Below are positions 44,423 to 54,838 of a stretch of DNA of 64,000 nt, piece after piece. The notes under the pieces are model-generated. The model did not search any database, had not been told where the DNA came from, and worked only from the letters and a program-made list of their open reading frames with translations. Both the position numbers and the translations under genes were made by a program. The stretch is from the NCBI RefSeq assembly GCF_014397025.1, contig NZ_JACJUO010000001.1, forward strand, positions 1,722,501 through 1,786,500, given 5' to 3'. This DNA is from Ochrobactrum sp. Marseille-Q0166 (GTDB taxonomy: Bacteria; Pseudomonadota; Alphaproteobacteria; Rhizobiales; Rhizobiaceae). How positions within the stretch are numbered: the first letter of the stretch is position 1; each line of letters begins with the position of its first letter.

Positions 44423-45106
44423 TCAAAGATCTACAACCTTGCCGTCTTTCAGCGTCACGCGCCTGTCCATACGACGTGCAAGATCGTGGTTATGTGTGGC
44501 GATCATCGCGGCCAATCCAGACTGGCGCACCAAAGCTTCCAGAGCACCAAAAACATAAGACGATGTTGTCGGATCGAGATTCCCGGTCGGCTCATCGGCC
44601 AAAAGTACGAGAGGTGCGTTGGCGACTGCACGCGCAATAGCAACGCGCTGCTGCTCGCCGCCAGAAAGCTCGGCTGGACGATGCGAAGCACGCTTGCCGA
44701 TCTTCATGTAATCCAACAGTTGCTGCGCACGTACCATTGCAGCCTTCTGCGGAAGGCCACGGATCATCTGCGGCATCATCACATTTTCCAGCGCAGAAAA
44801 TTCCGGCAGCAAGTGGTGGAACTGATAAACAAAGCCCACATCGTTGCGGCGGACAGCAGTACGTTCGTCTTCCGGCAGTTCACCACACGAACGCCCATCC
44901 AGAATGACATCACCAGCATCCGGGCGCTCCAGCAAACCAGCAGTGTGAAGCAGCGTTGATTTACCTGCACCAGATGGCGCAACAAGCGCCACCATCTCGC
45001 CGCGACGCAGCGTAAAGCTCGCGTCTTTCAGAATAACCAGTTCGCGATCAGCTTCCTTATAGGCTCGGCTGACATTTTCCAGACGCAGAATGACTTCAGC
45101 CGCCAT
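44423..45106 (-). CDS. lolD: Lipoprotein-releasing ABC transporter ATP-binding protein
   Basis: 227 residues. Walker A is APSGAGKST, signature [14 protein letters not shown], Walker [13 protein letters not shown]. LolD powers release of outer-membrane lipoproteins from the inner membrane with the LolC/E permease. It starts within the permease stop codon (TAATG overlap). The Walker A reads APSG in place of the common GPSG, a minor difference. Confidence 0.94.
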   Translation of the reverse strand: MAAEVILRLENVSRAYKEADRELVILKDASFTLRRGEMVALVAPSGAGKSTLLHTAGLLERPDAGDVILDGRSCGELPEDERTAVRRNDVGFVYQFHHLLPEFSALENVMMPQMIRGLPQKAAMVRAQQLLDYMKIGKRASHRPAELSGGEQQRVAIARAVANAPLVLLADEPTGNLDPTTSSYVFGALEALVRQSGLAAMIATHNHDLARRMDRRVTLKDGKVVDL

Positions 45107-46422
45107 TATTCATACCTCAGAGCTTCGACCGGATCGAGCTTGGCCGCGCGCCATGCCGGCAAAATGGTGGCAATAAATGAAAGGACCAAAGCCATTCCAA
45201 TAACAGATAAGGTTTCGCCAACATCCATCTTTGCGGGCAGCGTGCTTAAGAAATAAAGTTCCGGATTAAACAGGGTCGTACCCGAAAGCCACGAAAAGAA
45301 CTGTCGAATCCGCTCGACATTCAGACACACGACAACTCCGAGCACTACGCCTGCAAGCGTACCCGTCACGCCAATCGCAGCCCCCGTCATCAGGAATATC
45401 CGCATGACAGCGCCACGTGTTGCCCCCATGGTTCTCAGGATCGCGATGTCACGCCCTTTATCCTTCACCAGCATGATAAGGCCGGAAATAATGTTGAGAG
45501 CTGCGACAAGCACGATCAACGTAAGGATCATGAACATGACATTGCGCTCGACCTGCAAGGCAGAAAAGAAAGTCTGGTTGCGCTGGCGCCAATCGACCAT
45601 GGAAATCTGGCGAGCTGCCACTTCCTCAACTGGTGCGCGCATGGCATCGACCTTATCCGGATTATCGACGAAGATTTCGAGCGACTGAACCTTGTCTTCC
45701 TGGTTGAAGAACAACTGCGCTTCAGTGAGTGGCATCATCACGATGGACGCATCATATTCCGACATACCGATCTCAAAGATCGCGACAATCGGATAGGCTT
45801 TCACGCGTGGGTTTACGCCAAAGGGCGTCACGTCACCATCAGGAGAGATAACGCGCAATGTGTCGCCAATGGAGAGGCCGAGGTTTTCAGCCATACGTGT
45901 ACCAATGGCCACACCTCCGCTCTGATCGAACCCCTGCAAAGTGCCCTGCTTAATATTGTCAGAAACAAGCTTGAGCTTGGCAAGATCCTCCTCGCGAAGG
46001 CCGCGAACCAGTGCGCCGGTGCCTGCACCGATATTGCCTTGCACTAAAGCCTGTCCTTCTACGACTGGTATGGCGAACTTCACACCGGAAATGCCGTCAA
46101 TGCGAGTAATGAGGCTCGCGTAATCATCAAGCGGGCGATCAATCGGCTGCATGATGAGATGACCGTTAATGCCCAGAATTCTATTCAGAAGCTCCGCGCG
46201 GAAGCCATTCATCACCGCCATAACGATGATGAGGGTAGCAACACCGAGCATGATACCGGTGAAAGAGAAACCGGCGATGACCGATATAAAGGTTTCGCGG
46301 CGGCGCGCTCGCAAATAGCGCCATGCGATCATCCGCTCAAAGGCTGAAAATGGACCGGAAGAAGGTGTCTTACCAGACGCCTTCTGTTTACCATCAGATT
46401 TTGCTGCCGCCGCACTGCTCAT
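45106..46422 (-). CDS. lolC: Lipoprotein-releasing ABC transporter permease (LolC/LolE family)
   Basis: 438 residues. A cytoplasmic start with a charged linker precedes [38 protein letters not shown] (first helix). A large periplasmic domain and three C-terminal helices follow, ending in [22 protein letters not shown], the typical FtsX-type tail. Alphaproteobacteria usually have a single such permease, which dimerises in place of LolC plus LolE; the symbol could equally be lolE. It lies 2 bases after proS. Confidence 0.92.
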   Translation of the reverse strand: MSSAAAAKSDGKQKASGKTPSSGPFSAFERMIAWRYLRARRRETFISVIAGFSFTGIMLGVATLIIVMAVMNGFRAELLNRILGINGHLIMQPIDRPLDDYASLITRIDGISGVKFAIPVVEGQALVQGNIGAGTGALVRGLREEDLAKLKLVSDNIKQGTLQGFDQSGGVAIGTRMAENLGLSIGDTLRVISPDGDVTPFGVNPRVKAYPIVAIFEIGMSEYDASIVMMPLTEAQLFFNQEDKVQSLEIFVDNPDKVDAMRAPVEEVAARQISMVDWRQRNQTFFSALQVERNVMFMILTLIVLVAALNIISGLIMLVKDKGRDIAILRTMGATRGAVMRIFLMTGAAIGVTGTLAGVVLGVVVCLNVERIRQFFSWLSGTTLFNPELYFLSTLPAKMDVGETLSVIGMALVLSFIATILPAWRAAKLDPVEALRYE

Positions 46423-46424
46423 GT

Positions 46425-47747
46425 TTAAGCCGTCAATAGATTGATTGCAGCTTCGACGGTGAGATTCTGACGCTCACCGGTCTTACGGTCCTTGACCTCG
46501 ACTTCGCCAGCGGCGACACCACGTGGACCGACGATAACCTGATAAGGCAGGCCGATCAGATCCATGGTCGCAAACTTGGAGCCAGGACGGTTATCCGTGT
46601 CATCGAGAAGCGGATCAATGCCGGCATTCGTGAAAGCTTCATAGAGTTTTTCACTCACGCCATCGCAACCTTCATCCCCCGGCTTCATGTTGACAATGCC
46701 AACACCAAAAGGCGCAATCGCCTTTGGCCAGATGATGCCAGCTTCGTCGTGGGATGCTTCAATAGCAGCTGCCACCAGACGCGAAGGGCCGATACCGTAA
46801 GAGCCCATCGAAACAAGATGCTCCTTGCCATCTGGACCCTGCACTTTTGCCCCCATAGGCTCGGAATATTTAGTGCCGAAGTGGAAGATATGGCCGACTT
46901 CAATACCCCGCGCGGAAACCTGATCCTCTGCCTTTACAGCAGCCCATTCAGCTTCATCATGCATTTCGTCTGTTGCGGCATAAGGGGTCGTCCAGCGATT
47001 AACGATATCCGTCAACTGCTCATCATTGCGGAAATCGGTGTCCGCGCCTGGAACGGCCAAATCGAGATAAGCCTTATCGCAGTAGACCTGGCTTTCACCG
47101 GTTTCAGCCAGAATGATGAATTCGTGACTGAGATCACCACCGATCGGGCCGGTATCGGCACGCATCGGGATCGCCTGCAGACCCACGCGAGCAAACGTGC
47201 GCAGATAAGAGACAAACATGCGGTAGTAAGCCATCTTCGCGCCCTCATAGTCGAGGTCGAACGAATAAGCATCTTTCATCAGGAATTCACGCGAGCGCAT
47301 TACGCCGAAACGCGGACGCACTTCGTCGCGGAACTTCCATTGGATATGATAAAGGTTAAGCGGCAGGTCTTTATAAGAACGGACATAAGAACGGAAAATA
47401 TCCGTAACCATTTCTTCATTGGTCGGTCCGAAGAGCATTTCGCGCTCCTGACGGTCCTGAATGCGAAGCATTTCCTTGCCATACGCATCATAACGACCGC
47501 TTTCACGCCAAAGATCGGCCGACTGGATCGTCGGCATCAGAATTTCATTCGCACCAGCACGGTTTTGCTCTTCACGAATGATATTGCAAACCTTGTTGAG
47601 CACTTTCAGACCAAGAGGGAGCCATGAATAAATGCCTGCCGACTGCTGACGGATCATACCCGCGCGCAGCATTAACCTGTGAGAGACAATTTCTGCCTCT
47701 TTTGGGTTTTCCTTTAGAATAGGCAAAAAATACCGCGACAGACGCAT
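46425..47747 (-). CDS. proS: Prolyl-tRNA synthetase (short form)
   Basis: 440 residues from ATG 47747 ([23 protein letters not shown]). Class II motifs seen include motif 2 around [28 protein letters not shown]. The editing insertion of the long bacterial form is missing, as in other alphaproteobacteria and mitochondria, so proofreading of alanine must rely on separate factors. An in-frame GTG at 47756 adds three residues. It leads the run proS-lolC-lolD. Confidence 0.96.
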   Translation of the reverse strand: MRLSRYFLPILKENPKEAEIVSHRLMLRAGMIRQQSAGIYSWLPLGLKVLNKVCNIIREEQNRAGANEILMPTIQSADLWRESGRYDAYGKEMLRIQDRQEREMLFGPTNEEMVTDIFRSYVRSYKDLPLNLYHIQWKFRDEVRPRFGVMRSREFLMKDAYSFDLDYEGAKMAYYRMFVSYLRTFARVGLQAIPMRADTGPIGGDLSHEFIILAETGESQVYCDKAYLDLAVPGADTDFRNDEQLTDIVNRWTTPYAATDEMHDEAEWAAVKAEDQVSARGIEVGHIFHFGTKYSEPMGAKVQGPDGKEHLVSMGSYGIGPSRLVAAAIEASHDEAGIIWPKAIAPFGVGIVNMKPGDEGCDGVSEKLYEAFTNAGIDPLLDDTDNRPGSKFATMDLIGLPYQVIVGPRGVAAGEVEVKDRKTGERQNLTVEAAINLLTA

Positions 47748-48075
47748 CGTGACCACCGATCAAGAGAGAGATTGCCTGAGTATCAACTGAGTGTGAGGAG
47801 AATCAGGCAAAAATTAAGCAAATCTGTCGATTTCATAACGAGTTATGCCGCTGTTGAAAACCCGCCCATTTACTGTTTGCTAACCAGCTTTTTTAGCACC
47901 CACAACAATCAGCAACGCGCCTGTAAATAGAGAATCGAGATGCGCTCCACTTAATTCTTTTTAAAATTCAATATTTTACGCGGATCACATATAAAAAGGG
48001 CAAAAAATACGAAGGAAATATGACTTCCTGAAAGATTCTTGGTGACAAAAGCTGTGCAGTCCGCTATTTTTTTCA

Positions 48076-48226
48076 TCAATAAGCATGACAACGGAAATAA
48101 CCGTTGTTTAACGCGGTCAAAGTCTTGGGAGGATGGATCCAGGCGCGATTTTTCGCTGCCGCCGGTAAAATGGAAATGGATCGAACGCGTATTCGACTAG
48201 CAAGGCGAAAGCCTTGCTTTTTTTTT
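48076..48226 (+). ncRNA. Candidate small RNA with own promoter and terminator
   Basis: A GTGACA (48042-48047) and CTATTT (48064-48069), 16 bases apart, resemble an alphaproteobacterial promoter and would start transcription near 48076. The predicted RNA begins with a hairpin ACAACGG-AAATAA-CCGTTGT (48088-48107) and has a GGGAGGATGG stretch. It ends in AGCAAGGC-GAAA-GCCTTGCT with nine T residues (48199-48226). No open frame with coding character fills it. The terminator is certain; the start is inferred. Confidence 0.6.
48199..48226 (+). terminator. Strong orphan rho-independent terminator
   Basis: An 8-base-pair perfect stem with GAAA tetraloop and T9 tract, on the plus strand, far from any annotated plus-strand gene. 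It terminates the candidate small RNA. Confidence 0.92.
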
Positions 48227-48550
48227 AGCCTTGACAATAAACGCGGTTTTTTAGGCGACCAAGCGCGAGCAACCTACTGTTATTATTGATTTTTCTCATT
48301 TGACGAATTTTTAGACTGATTTCCAATCATTTGAAACTCAATGGGACATTGCAACCGCCGAAACATGGTGGAAAAAATCACGGATCGAAGCGCTAATTTT
48401 ATATTGATTCAAATAGTTATACTGAATTGATGAGTTTTAGATTCACAGAGAATCTAACAGTTCCACGTATAAAATGCTCCTCAGAAATTTACTGCCTAAA
48501 TATTAGGCGGAAGATCAACGGCCTATAAAATATCTAAACCGGTCTGGTTG

Positions 48551-48820
48551 CTATTTCAGATCGGGGAAGAAATGTGGAATGTCGTCAAGCCCAAAACCTC
48601 GAACCTGCGTCATATAGTAATAGAGCGCAAATATGGCTGAAGCCACAATCGTTGTGCGAAGAAAAGCCCGCCCAATGCGGGGTTTTGCCGGTGCACTGGC
48701 GACCGTTCCCAAAGTCACGTCATTTTCTTCCGCTTGCGTTCGTAACCCAACAGGTAAAAGCGCAAACAATGTGATCCACCAGAAGATAAAATACATGGCG
48801 ATGCCGGAGACAATCGTCAT
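48551..48820 (-). CDS. DUF1467 family small membrane protein
   Basis: 89 residues. Two membrane helices (IVSGIAMYFIFWWITLFALLPVGL and TTIVASAIFALYYYM) flank a short loop with TQAEENDVTLGTVASAPAKP. DUF1467 is restricted to alphaproteobacteria and is usually beside mce; its role is unknown. ATG 48820 has GAGGAGG six bases before it. It starts one base after the mce stop, so they are cotranscribed. Confidence 0.88.
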   Translation of the reverse strand: MTIVSGIAMYFIFWWITLFALLPVGLRTQAEENDVTLGTVASAPAKPRIGRAFLRTTIVASAIFALYYYMTQVRGFGLDDIPHFFPDLK

Positions 48821-48821
48821 C

Positions 48822-49226
48822 TCATGCCTCCTCAAGCTCAATTAGAGTGCCATTGAAGTCCTTGGGATGCAAAAACAGTACGGGTTTCCCATGCGCCCCA
48901 ATCTTTGGTTCGCCGCTGCCAAGAATGCGCGCGCCTTCTGCCTTTAGATGGTCACGAGCGGCGATAATATCCGCCACTTCATAGCAAAGATGGTGGATGC
49001 CGCCGGAAGGGTTCTTTTCCAGAAAGCTTGTGATAGGTGATCCCTCGCCCAAAGGCTCAAGCAACTCAATCTTGGTATTGCCTACATCAATGAAGACCAC
49101 CGTCACACCATGCTCAGGCAAAGCCTGTGGCGCGGTCACTTTCGCACCCAACTGGCCGCTATAAAGTGCAGAAGCGACCTTAATATCGGGCACCGCAATT
49201 GCGACATGGTTCAGGCGTTCAAGCAT
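48822..49226 (-). CDS. mce: Methylmalonyl-CoA epimerase
   Basis: 134 residues of the VOC fold. The metal ligands and catalytic region are shown by LNHVAIAVPDI, HHLCYEVADI and VLFLHPKDFNGTLIELEE. It interconverts (R)- and (S)-methylmalonyl-CoA in the propionyl-CoA route to succinyl-CoA. Downstream of rnj by 27 bases and coupled to DUF1467. Confidence 0.94.
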   Translation of the reverse strand: MLERLNHVAIAVPDIKVASALYSGQLGAKVTAPQALPEHGVTVVFIDVGNTKIELLEPLGEGSPITSFLEKNPSGGIHHLCYEVADIIAARDHLKAEGARILGSGEPKIGAHGKPVLFLHPKDFNGTLIELEEA

Positions 49227-49253
49227 CAGTATCCTCCTCCCGAAAACTGAAGC

Positions 49254-50930
49254 CTACTTTATCCGGTTGAGAAATACTGTCACTACCGGCTTTTTGCCCC
49301 ATGCTTCATTTGTCGCAGCGCGAACAGCACGGCGAACGGATTCACGAACCACTTCCAGATCCTTGCGGCGAACACGTGGAATGCTGTCGATCGCTTCAAT
49401 AGCTGCATCAAGCAGAACATCTTCCATCAGGTCACCCTGGCCGTCTTCCTCTGGCAGACCGAAAGCGACAAGATCAGGTTCATCCATAATCTTGAAATCA
49501 CGGTCGAGCAGCACGGAAACCGCAACATGACCGACATAGGCAAGCTTGCGTCGCTCAACCATACCGATTTCGTCTTCATCACCGATCAGTTTGCCGTCCT
49601 TATAGATACGACCAATCGGGGCTTCGTCGATGATTTCGGCCTTGCCGGGTGCAAGACGGAGCATGTCGCCATCACGCACCTGTGCGATTTCTTCGATGCC
49701 TTCCATTGCCCCTAGCGACCCCTGCGCGACAAGATGCGCTGCTTCACCGTGCACCGGCACGAGGATTTTCGGGCGCACCCAGGAATACATGCGCTTCAGC
49801 TCGGCTCTTCGTGGATGGCCGGAAACATGGACGAGCGCTTCATCATCGCTGATCAGCTTGATACCCTGATCGATAAGCTTGTTCTTGATGTCCAGAATGG
49901 CCTTTTCGTTACCCGGAATCGGGCGCGACGAGAAAATAACCGTATCGCCAGCCGAAAGCGCAATGCTGCGCATTTCATCACGCGCAAGTTTCGCAAGTGC
50001 TGCACGCGGTTCGCCCTGACTGCCCGTGAGGATCATCACGACGTTTTCACGCGGAATATAGCCATAATCGTCTTCGCTGAGGAACTCAGGCAGGCCTTCC
50101 ATATAGCCAAGTTCGGTCGCCACAGCGATTGTGCGTTTCATGGAACGACCAACCACCAGCACCTGACGACCCGCATCGCGTGCGGCTTCGGTGATCGAGC
50201 GAATGCGTCCAACATTCGACGAGAAAGTCGTAATGGCAACGCGTCCACGCGCGTTTTCAATGAGTTCGCGCAGGCTTTCGCCGACTTGACGCTCAGATGG
50301 AGATTCCCCTTCGCGCATCGCATTGGTGGAGTCGCAGACGAGCGCCAGAACACCCTGATCACCAAGCGCACGGAAACGTGCTTCATCAATCAGCGGCCCC
50401 ATCGACGGATCCGGGTCCATCTTCCAGTCGCCTGTATGAATGACAGTGCCCAGCGGCGTGGTAATGGCAAGTGAAACAGGTTCAGGAATGGAGTGCGTAA
50501 CCGCAATGGCTTCGATCTTGAACGACCCGATTTCAAAGCTTTCACCCGCTTTGAAAATATTCATAGGGATTTCCGGCGCACCGAATTCAGACTGGCGCTT
50601 GGCTTCAAGCAAACCTGCCGTGAATGGTGTTGCGTAGACTGGCGCTTTCAGGCGCGGCCAGAGATCAAGCAGCGCTCCGTAATGATCTTCATGCGCATGC
50701 GTGATGACAATACCGCGCAGATTGTGCTTTTCAGCTTCTAGAAAACGAATATCAGGAAGAATAAGGTCCGCCCCCGGATGCTCCGGTCCGGCAAAGCTTA
50801 CGCCCATGTCAACCACGATCCATTCACGATTGTCTTCGGGACCAAAGCCGTACATGGCGACATTCATGCCGATTTCGCCGACACCACCAAGTGGCAGGAA
50901 GACAAATTGCGTGGATGGTGAGCGGGGCAT
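49254..50930 (-). CDS. rnj: Ribonuclease J
   Basis: 558 residues. A metallo-beta-lactamase core with ITHAHEDHYGA and HTGDWKMDP is combined with a beta-CASP domain (VGRSMKRTI, SGHPRRAELKRMYSW) and a C-terminal domain. RNase J is a 5'-to-3' exoribonuclease and endoribonuclease, important for rRNA and mRNA maturation in alphaproteobacteria. It follows birA in the nuo operon run after a 112-base gap. Confidence 0.96.
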   Translation of the reverse strand: MPRSPSTQFVFLPLGGVGEIGMNVAMYGFGPEDNREWIVVDMGVSFAGPEHPGADLILPDIRFLEAEKHNLRGIVITHAHEDHYGALLDLWPRLKAPVYATPFTAGLLEAKRQSEFGAPEIPMNIFKAGESFEIGSFKIEAIAVTHSIPEPVSLAITTPLGTVIHTGDWKMDPDPSMGPLIDEARFRALGDQGVLALVCDSTNAMREGESPSERQVGESLRELIENARGRVAITTFSSNVGRIRSITEAARDAGRQVLVVGRSMKRTIAVATELGYMEGLPEFLSEDDYGYIPRENVVMILTGSQGEPRAALAKLARDEMRSIALSAGDTVIFSSRPIPGNEKAILDIKNKLIDQGIKLISDDEALVHVSGHPRRAELKRMYSWVRPKILVPVHGEAAHLVAQGSLGAMEGIEEIAQVRDGDMLRLAPGKAEIIDEAPIGRIYKDGKLIGDEDEIGMVERRKLAYVGHVAVSVLLDRDFKIMDEPDLVAFGLPEEDGQGDLMEDVLLDAAIEAIDSIPRVRRKDLEVVRESVRRAVRAATNEAWGKKPVVTVFLNRIK

Positions 50931-51042
50931 AATGCCTCCCTGTTCTATGCTTTGAATTTATTATGCCTCTGTTGAACCGACAACCGATAGTTTGCAAGCC
51001 CGGAATGACGTGCAATGTCGCGCATTGTTCACAAATATTCGT

Positions 51043-51873
51043 TCATGAACCGGCTTTAATGGAGGCGGCTGTTCCAAAATAGACGTCACCCGCAGTTACG
51101 GGCACACGCATTCCGTCGTCTTGGCGGATGACCAGTCGGCATTCCGAATCGATAGTCTCAAACACGCCTTCAACGATCTTGCCATTGAGTTGCATTGCAA
51201 CAGGCTGACCAAGGCCATATGCCCGTTTGAGCCAAAGCGTGCGGATATTATTCAATCCCCGTCCCTGATCCCATATACGGTAGTAGTGACACCATGCATC
51301 GGAAAGCGCGAGAAACAGTGTGGCTGCATCCGTATTGCCGCCCAATGCGTTGATCGAGGTTGCGGCATAAGGCAGGCCCTCAGGCGCTGCAACAACGTTT
51401 GTGCCCATGCCGATCGCTATTCCGAAATACCCGTCAGAGAGCATTGTTGACTCAAGCAGAATTCCCGAGAGCTTTGCGCCATCCACAAGCACATCATTTG
51501 GCCATTTGAGTGCAACGTTCACTTTAGCAACCACCGCTTCCGGCAACACGGCATCCACAGCGTCGGCCAAGGCCAGACCTGCAACAAAACCGAGTGTGGC
51601 AGCTGTTTTCGGTTCAAATTGATCAACGAGAAGCAGAGTGGCGGCGAGATTGCCTTCAGGCGCAGTCCATGTACGGCCACGGCGCCCTCGTCCTCTCTCC
51701 TGCTTGGGAGAAACGAACCAGAGGCGTCCTGCATCCCAGGCATTAGCCTGTGCAAGCGCCTCTGCATTGGTAGAACCAACGACCGGGAAAAACTCCAGTC
51801 GGTATTTGTCTGCTAAAGCCGCAGGTGCCAGCGTGAATCCCATGCCATCAACTGCGGCCTTATTTATTGTCAT
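51043..51873 (-). CDS. birA: Biotin-[acetyl-CoA-carboxylase] ligase
   Basis: 276 residues without the DNA-binding domain of the E. coli repressor form, so a ligase only. Motifs are VGSTNAEALAQ, the biotin loop GRGRRGRTWTAPEGN, KWPNDVLVDGAKLSGIL and GTNV. It attaches biotin to the carboxyl carrier proteins. It starts 2 bases after the nuoN stop; this nuoN-birA linkage is common in alphaproteobacteria. Confidence 0.94.
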   Translation of the reverse strand: MTINKAAVDGMGFTLAPAALADKYRLEFFPVVGSTNAEALAQANAWDAGRLWFVSPKQERGRGRRGRTWTAPEGNLAATLLLVDQFEPKTAATLGFVAGLALADAVDAVLPEAVVAKVNVALKWPNDVLVDGAKLSGILLESTMLSDGYFGIAIGMGTNVVAAPEGLPYAATSINALGGNTDAATLFLALSDAWCHYYRIWDQGRGLNNIRTLWLKRAYGLGQPVAMQLNGKIVEGVFETIDSECRLVIRQDDGMRVPVTAGDVYFGTAASIKAGS

Positions 51874-51875
51874 GC

Positions 51876-53315
51876 TCAGAAGAATGTCTTCGCTGCTGTT
51901 TCAGCCAAGCCACCGAGCCAGCCACCGATCAGTCCATAGAACAGAACGAAGGCACCCGAAACGAGCAGAACCAGACGGAGCTCAATTGCCGCCGGAACGA
52001 AAGTCGCCACCGGCTCATCGAACCACATGACCTTGATCATACGCAGATAGTAGAAAGCACCTACAACCGAAGCGACAATACCGATGATCGCCAATGGATA
52101 AAGACCCACTTCAACGGCTGCAACGAAGGTGTACCACTTACCGAAAAAGCCAGCGAGCGGTGGAATACCTGCAAGCGAGAAAAGCATGATCGTCATGATA
52201 ACAGCCATGACCGGATTGGTGCGCGAAAGCCCAGCAAGATCGTCAATCTTCTCAACATTGCCATCTTTGGTCCGCATCGACAAAATGAAAGCAAAGCTGC
52301 CAAGCGTCATGACCAGATAGATCGCCATGTAAAGAGCCACACCCTTAACACCGACAACCGTACCTGCTGCCAGACCAACGAGGGCATACCCCATGTGGCT
52401 GATCGACGAGTAAGCCATCAGGCGTTTGATGTTGCGCTGGCCGATTGCAGCGAAGGCACCAAGAACCATCGAAGCGATTGCAACGAATGTAATGATCTGC
52501 TGCCAGTCGTGAGTGACAGGAGCGAATGCACCTTCAACAACACGAACGATCAGCGCCATTGCAGCCATTTTCGGAGCAGCCGCAAAGAACGCGGTTACCG
52601 GCGTTGGCGAACCTTCATAAACGTCCGGCGTCCACATATGAAATGGAACAGCAGAGATCTTGAAGCAGAGGCCTGCGAGGATAAACACCAGACCAAAGAC
52701 GAGGCCAAGCTGACGCTCACCGCCGGTGATTGCACTTGCAATTTCAGCAAAACCGATATGGCCGGTGTAACCGTAAACAAGGCTGATACCATAGAGCAGC
52801 ATACCCGAAGACAGCGCACCAAGAACGAAATATTTTAGGCCTGCTTCTGTGGAACGCACGCTGTCACGATTGAAGGCTGCAAGCACATAAAGTGCCAAAG
52901 ACTGCAATTCGAGACCCATATAAAGCGTCAGCATATTCGATGCCGACACCATGATGAGCATGCCGAGCGTGGAAATCACGATCAGGACAGGAAACTCGAA
53001 CTTGTCAAATTTTTCTTCACGCGCGAAGCCGACCGACATGATCAGCGCCACGATAGAGCCGATCAATGTCAGCGCCTTCATGAAGCGCGCAAATGCATCG
53101 CTGACAAAAGCACCGCCAAAAGCGCTGCCATTGTGAGGGAAAATCAGGACAAGAGCGAGTGCTGCGATCAGAACGGCGACAGCTAGTCCATTGACGATGG
53201 TTGAGGCGCGCTCTCCGGAGAACACGCCGATCATAAGCAATACCAGCCCACTCAGCGCGAGGAGAACCTCGGGAGCTGCGAGAGTCAGGGAAGCAATCAG
53301 GTCGGTTTGCATCAA
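51876..53315 (-). CDS. nuoN: NADH-quinone oxidoreductase subunit N
   Basis: 479 residues with about 14 membrane helices; an antiporter-like proton-pumping subunit of complex I. Landmarks are [44 protein letters not shown] and [15 protein letters not shown] with conserved Lys/Glu. The last nuo gene of the operon, 14 bases after nuoM. Confidence 0.97.
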   Translation of the reverse strand: MMQTDLIASLTLAAPEVLLALSGLVLLMIGVFSGERASTIVNGLAVAVLIAALALVLIFPHNGSAFGGAFVSDAFARFMKALTLIGSIVALIMSVGFAREEKFDKFEFPVLIVISTLGMLIMVSASNMLTLYMGLELQSLALYVLAAFNRDSVRSTEAGLKYFVLGALSSGMLLYGISLVYGYTGHIGFAEIASAITGGERQLGLVFGLVFILAGLCFKISAVPFHMWTPDVYEGSPTPVTAFFAAAPKMAAMALIVRVVEGAFAPVTHDWQQIITFVAIASMVLGAFAAIGQRNIKRLMAYSSISHMGYALVGLAAGTVVGVKGVALYMAIYLVMTLGSFAFILSMRTKDGNVEKIDDLAGLSRTNPVMAVIMTIMLFSLAGIPPLAGFFGKWYTFVAAVEVGLYPLAIIGIVASVVGAFYYLRMIKVMWFDEPVATFVPAAIELRLVLLVSGAFVLFYGLIGGWLGGLAETAAKTFF

Positions 53316-53329
53316 GCCTACGCCTTTAC

Positions 53330-54838
53330 TTACTGCGCCAGCGTAGCACTAGCGGCATTTGCCAGCGCTGCGTCATAATTGGTAACCAGTGCATGCACGG
53401 CACTTGCGGTCACATCGAAGACCGGCACCGGATACACACCGAAGAAGATAGTGAGGGCCACAAGCGGATAGAGAATCAGCTTTTCACGCGGGCTGAGGTC
53501 GAGAAGCCCCTTTAGGCTTTCCTTGGTCAGCGCACCAAACACCACATTGCGATAGAGCCACAGCGCATAGGCTGCCGACAGGATCACACCCGATGTTGCA
53601 AACAGCGCCACCCACGTATTGACACGGAAGACACCGAACAGCGTGAGGAATTCACCGATAAAGCCAGAGGTGCCCGGAAGACCGACATTCGCCATCGTCA
53701 GGATGAGGAAGGCAACTGCGTATTTCGGCATATTGTTGACGAGCCCGCCAAACGCCGAGATTTCACGCGTATGCATACGATCATAAATCACGCCAACACA
53801 AAGGAAAAGCGCACCCGAAACGATACCGTGCGAGAGCATCTGGAAGATCGCACCCTGCACACCCTGCTCGTTGGCGGCGAAAATACCCATGGTGACATAG
53901 CCCATATGCGCAACCGACGAGTATGCAATCAGCTTCTTGATATCTTCCTGCACCAGAGCAACTAGCGAGGTGTAGACGATAGCAATTGCAGACAATGCAA
54001 AGACGAGCGGTGCAAAATCGGCAGATGCCAGCGGGAACATCGGCAGCGAGAAGCGCAGGAAGCCATAGCCGCCGAGCTTCAGAAGAATACCTGCCAGAAT
54101 GACCGAACCTGCGGTCGGGGCTTCAACGTGCGCATCCGGCAACCAGGTATGAACTGGCCACATTGGCATCTTGACGGCGAAGGATGCAAAGAATGCCAGC
54201 CATAACCACGTCTGCATGCCAGCCGGGAAGTCGTATTTCAGCAACTCGACGATGTTGAGCGTTCCGGCCTGCCAATACATTGCCATGATAGCGATGAGCA
54301 TCAGCACCGAGCCAAGCAGCGTATAAAGGAAGAACTTGAAGCTTGCATAAACGCGGCGCTTGCCACCCCATACGCCGATGATGATGAACATCGGAATAAG
54401 GCTTGCTTCGAAGAACACGTAGAACAGGAACAGATCCAGCGCGCAGAACACGCCGATCATGAGCGTTTCCAGAATAAGGAACGCAATCATGTATTCCTTA
54501 ACGCGCTTCTCGATCGCCAGCCAGCTTGCCAGCACGCAGAAAGGCATGAGGAAAGCGGAGAGAACGACAAACAGCATGGAAATGCCGTCAACGCCCATGT
54601 GGTAGGAAATGCCACCACCGAGCCAGTCAATCTGCTCGACCATCTGGAAGCCCGGATTTGAATTATCAAAACCGGCCCAGATCACGAGAGAAAGAATGAA
54701 AACGAAAACCGTGGTCAGCAGCGCAACATTTTTAATGTTGCGACGCGAGGCTTCGCTGTCATCCTTGATGAGAAGGATCAACAAGGCGCCGACAAGCGGC
54801 AGGAATGTGACCGTAGAAAGAATTGGCCAATCGGTCAT
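53330..54838 (-). CDS. nuoM: NADH-quinone oxidoreductase subunit M
   Basis: 502 residues, about 14 helices, a homologue of Mrp antiporters that forms part of the proton-pumping arm. [18 protein letters not shown] carries the conserved Glu; [28 protein letters not shown] and [11 protein letters not shown] are typical. Its start overlaps the nuoL stop by one base (TGATG). Confidence 0.97.
   Translation of the reverse strand: MTDWPILSTVTFLPLVGALLILLIKDDSEASRRNIKNVALLTTVFVFILSLVIWAGFDNSNPGFQMVEQIDWLGGGISYHMGVDGISMLFVVLSAFLMPFCVLASWLAIEKRVKEYMIAFLILETLMIGVFCALDLFLFYVFFEASLIPMFIIIGVWGGKRRVYASFKFFLYTLLGSVLMLIAIMAMYWQAGTLNIVELLKYDFPAGMQTWLWLAFFASFAVKMPMWPVHTWLPDAHVEAPTAGSVILAGILLKLGGYGFLRFSLPMFPLASADFAPLVFALSAIAIVYTSLVALVQEDIKKLIAYSSVAHMGYVTMGIFAANEQGVQGAIFQMLSHGIVSGALFLCVGVIYDRMHTREISAFGGLVNNMPKYAVAFLILTMANVGLPGTSGFIGEFLTLFGVFRVNTWVALFATSGVILSAAYALWLYRNVVFGALTKESLKGLLDLSPREKLILYPLVALTIFFGVYPVPVFDVTASAVHALVTNYDAALANAASATLAQ

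Larger units (their letters stand above)
47748..48550. other. 800-base intergenic region between proS and DUF1467
   Basis: No convincing coding gene. The left part (to about 48040) is A/T-rich and should carry the proS promoter on the minus strand. The centre holds a probable small RNA (48076-48226) ending in a perfect terminator. The right part (48230-48550) is A/T-rich with GCCTAA-N3-TTAGGC (48495-48509) and GATTC-N5-GAATC repeats and shows nothing I can name. Confidence 0.5.

Noticed and set aside
48104..48289. 61-codon frame overlapping the small RNA candidate
   Set aside because: It reads through the terminator hairpin and T-tract, and has no ribosome binding site or recognisable motif.
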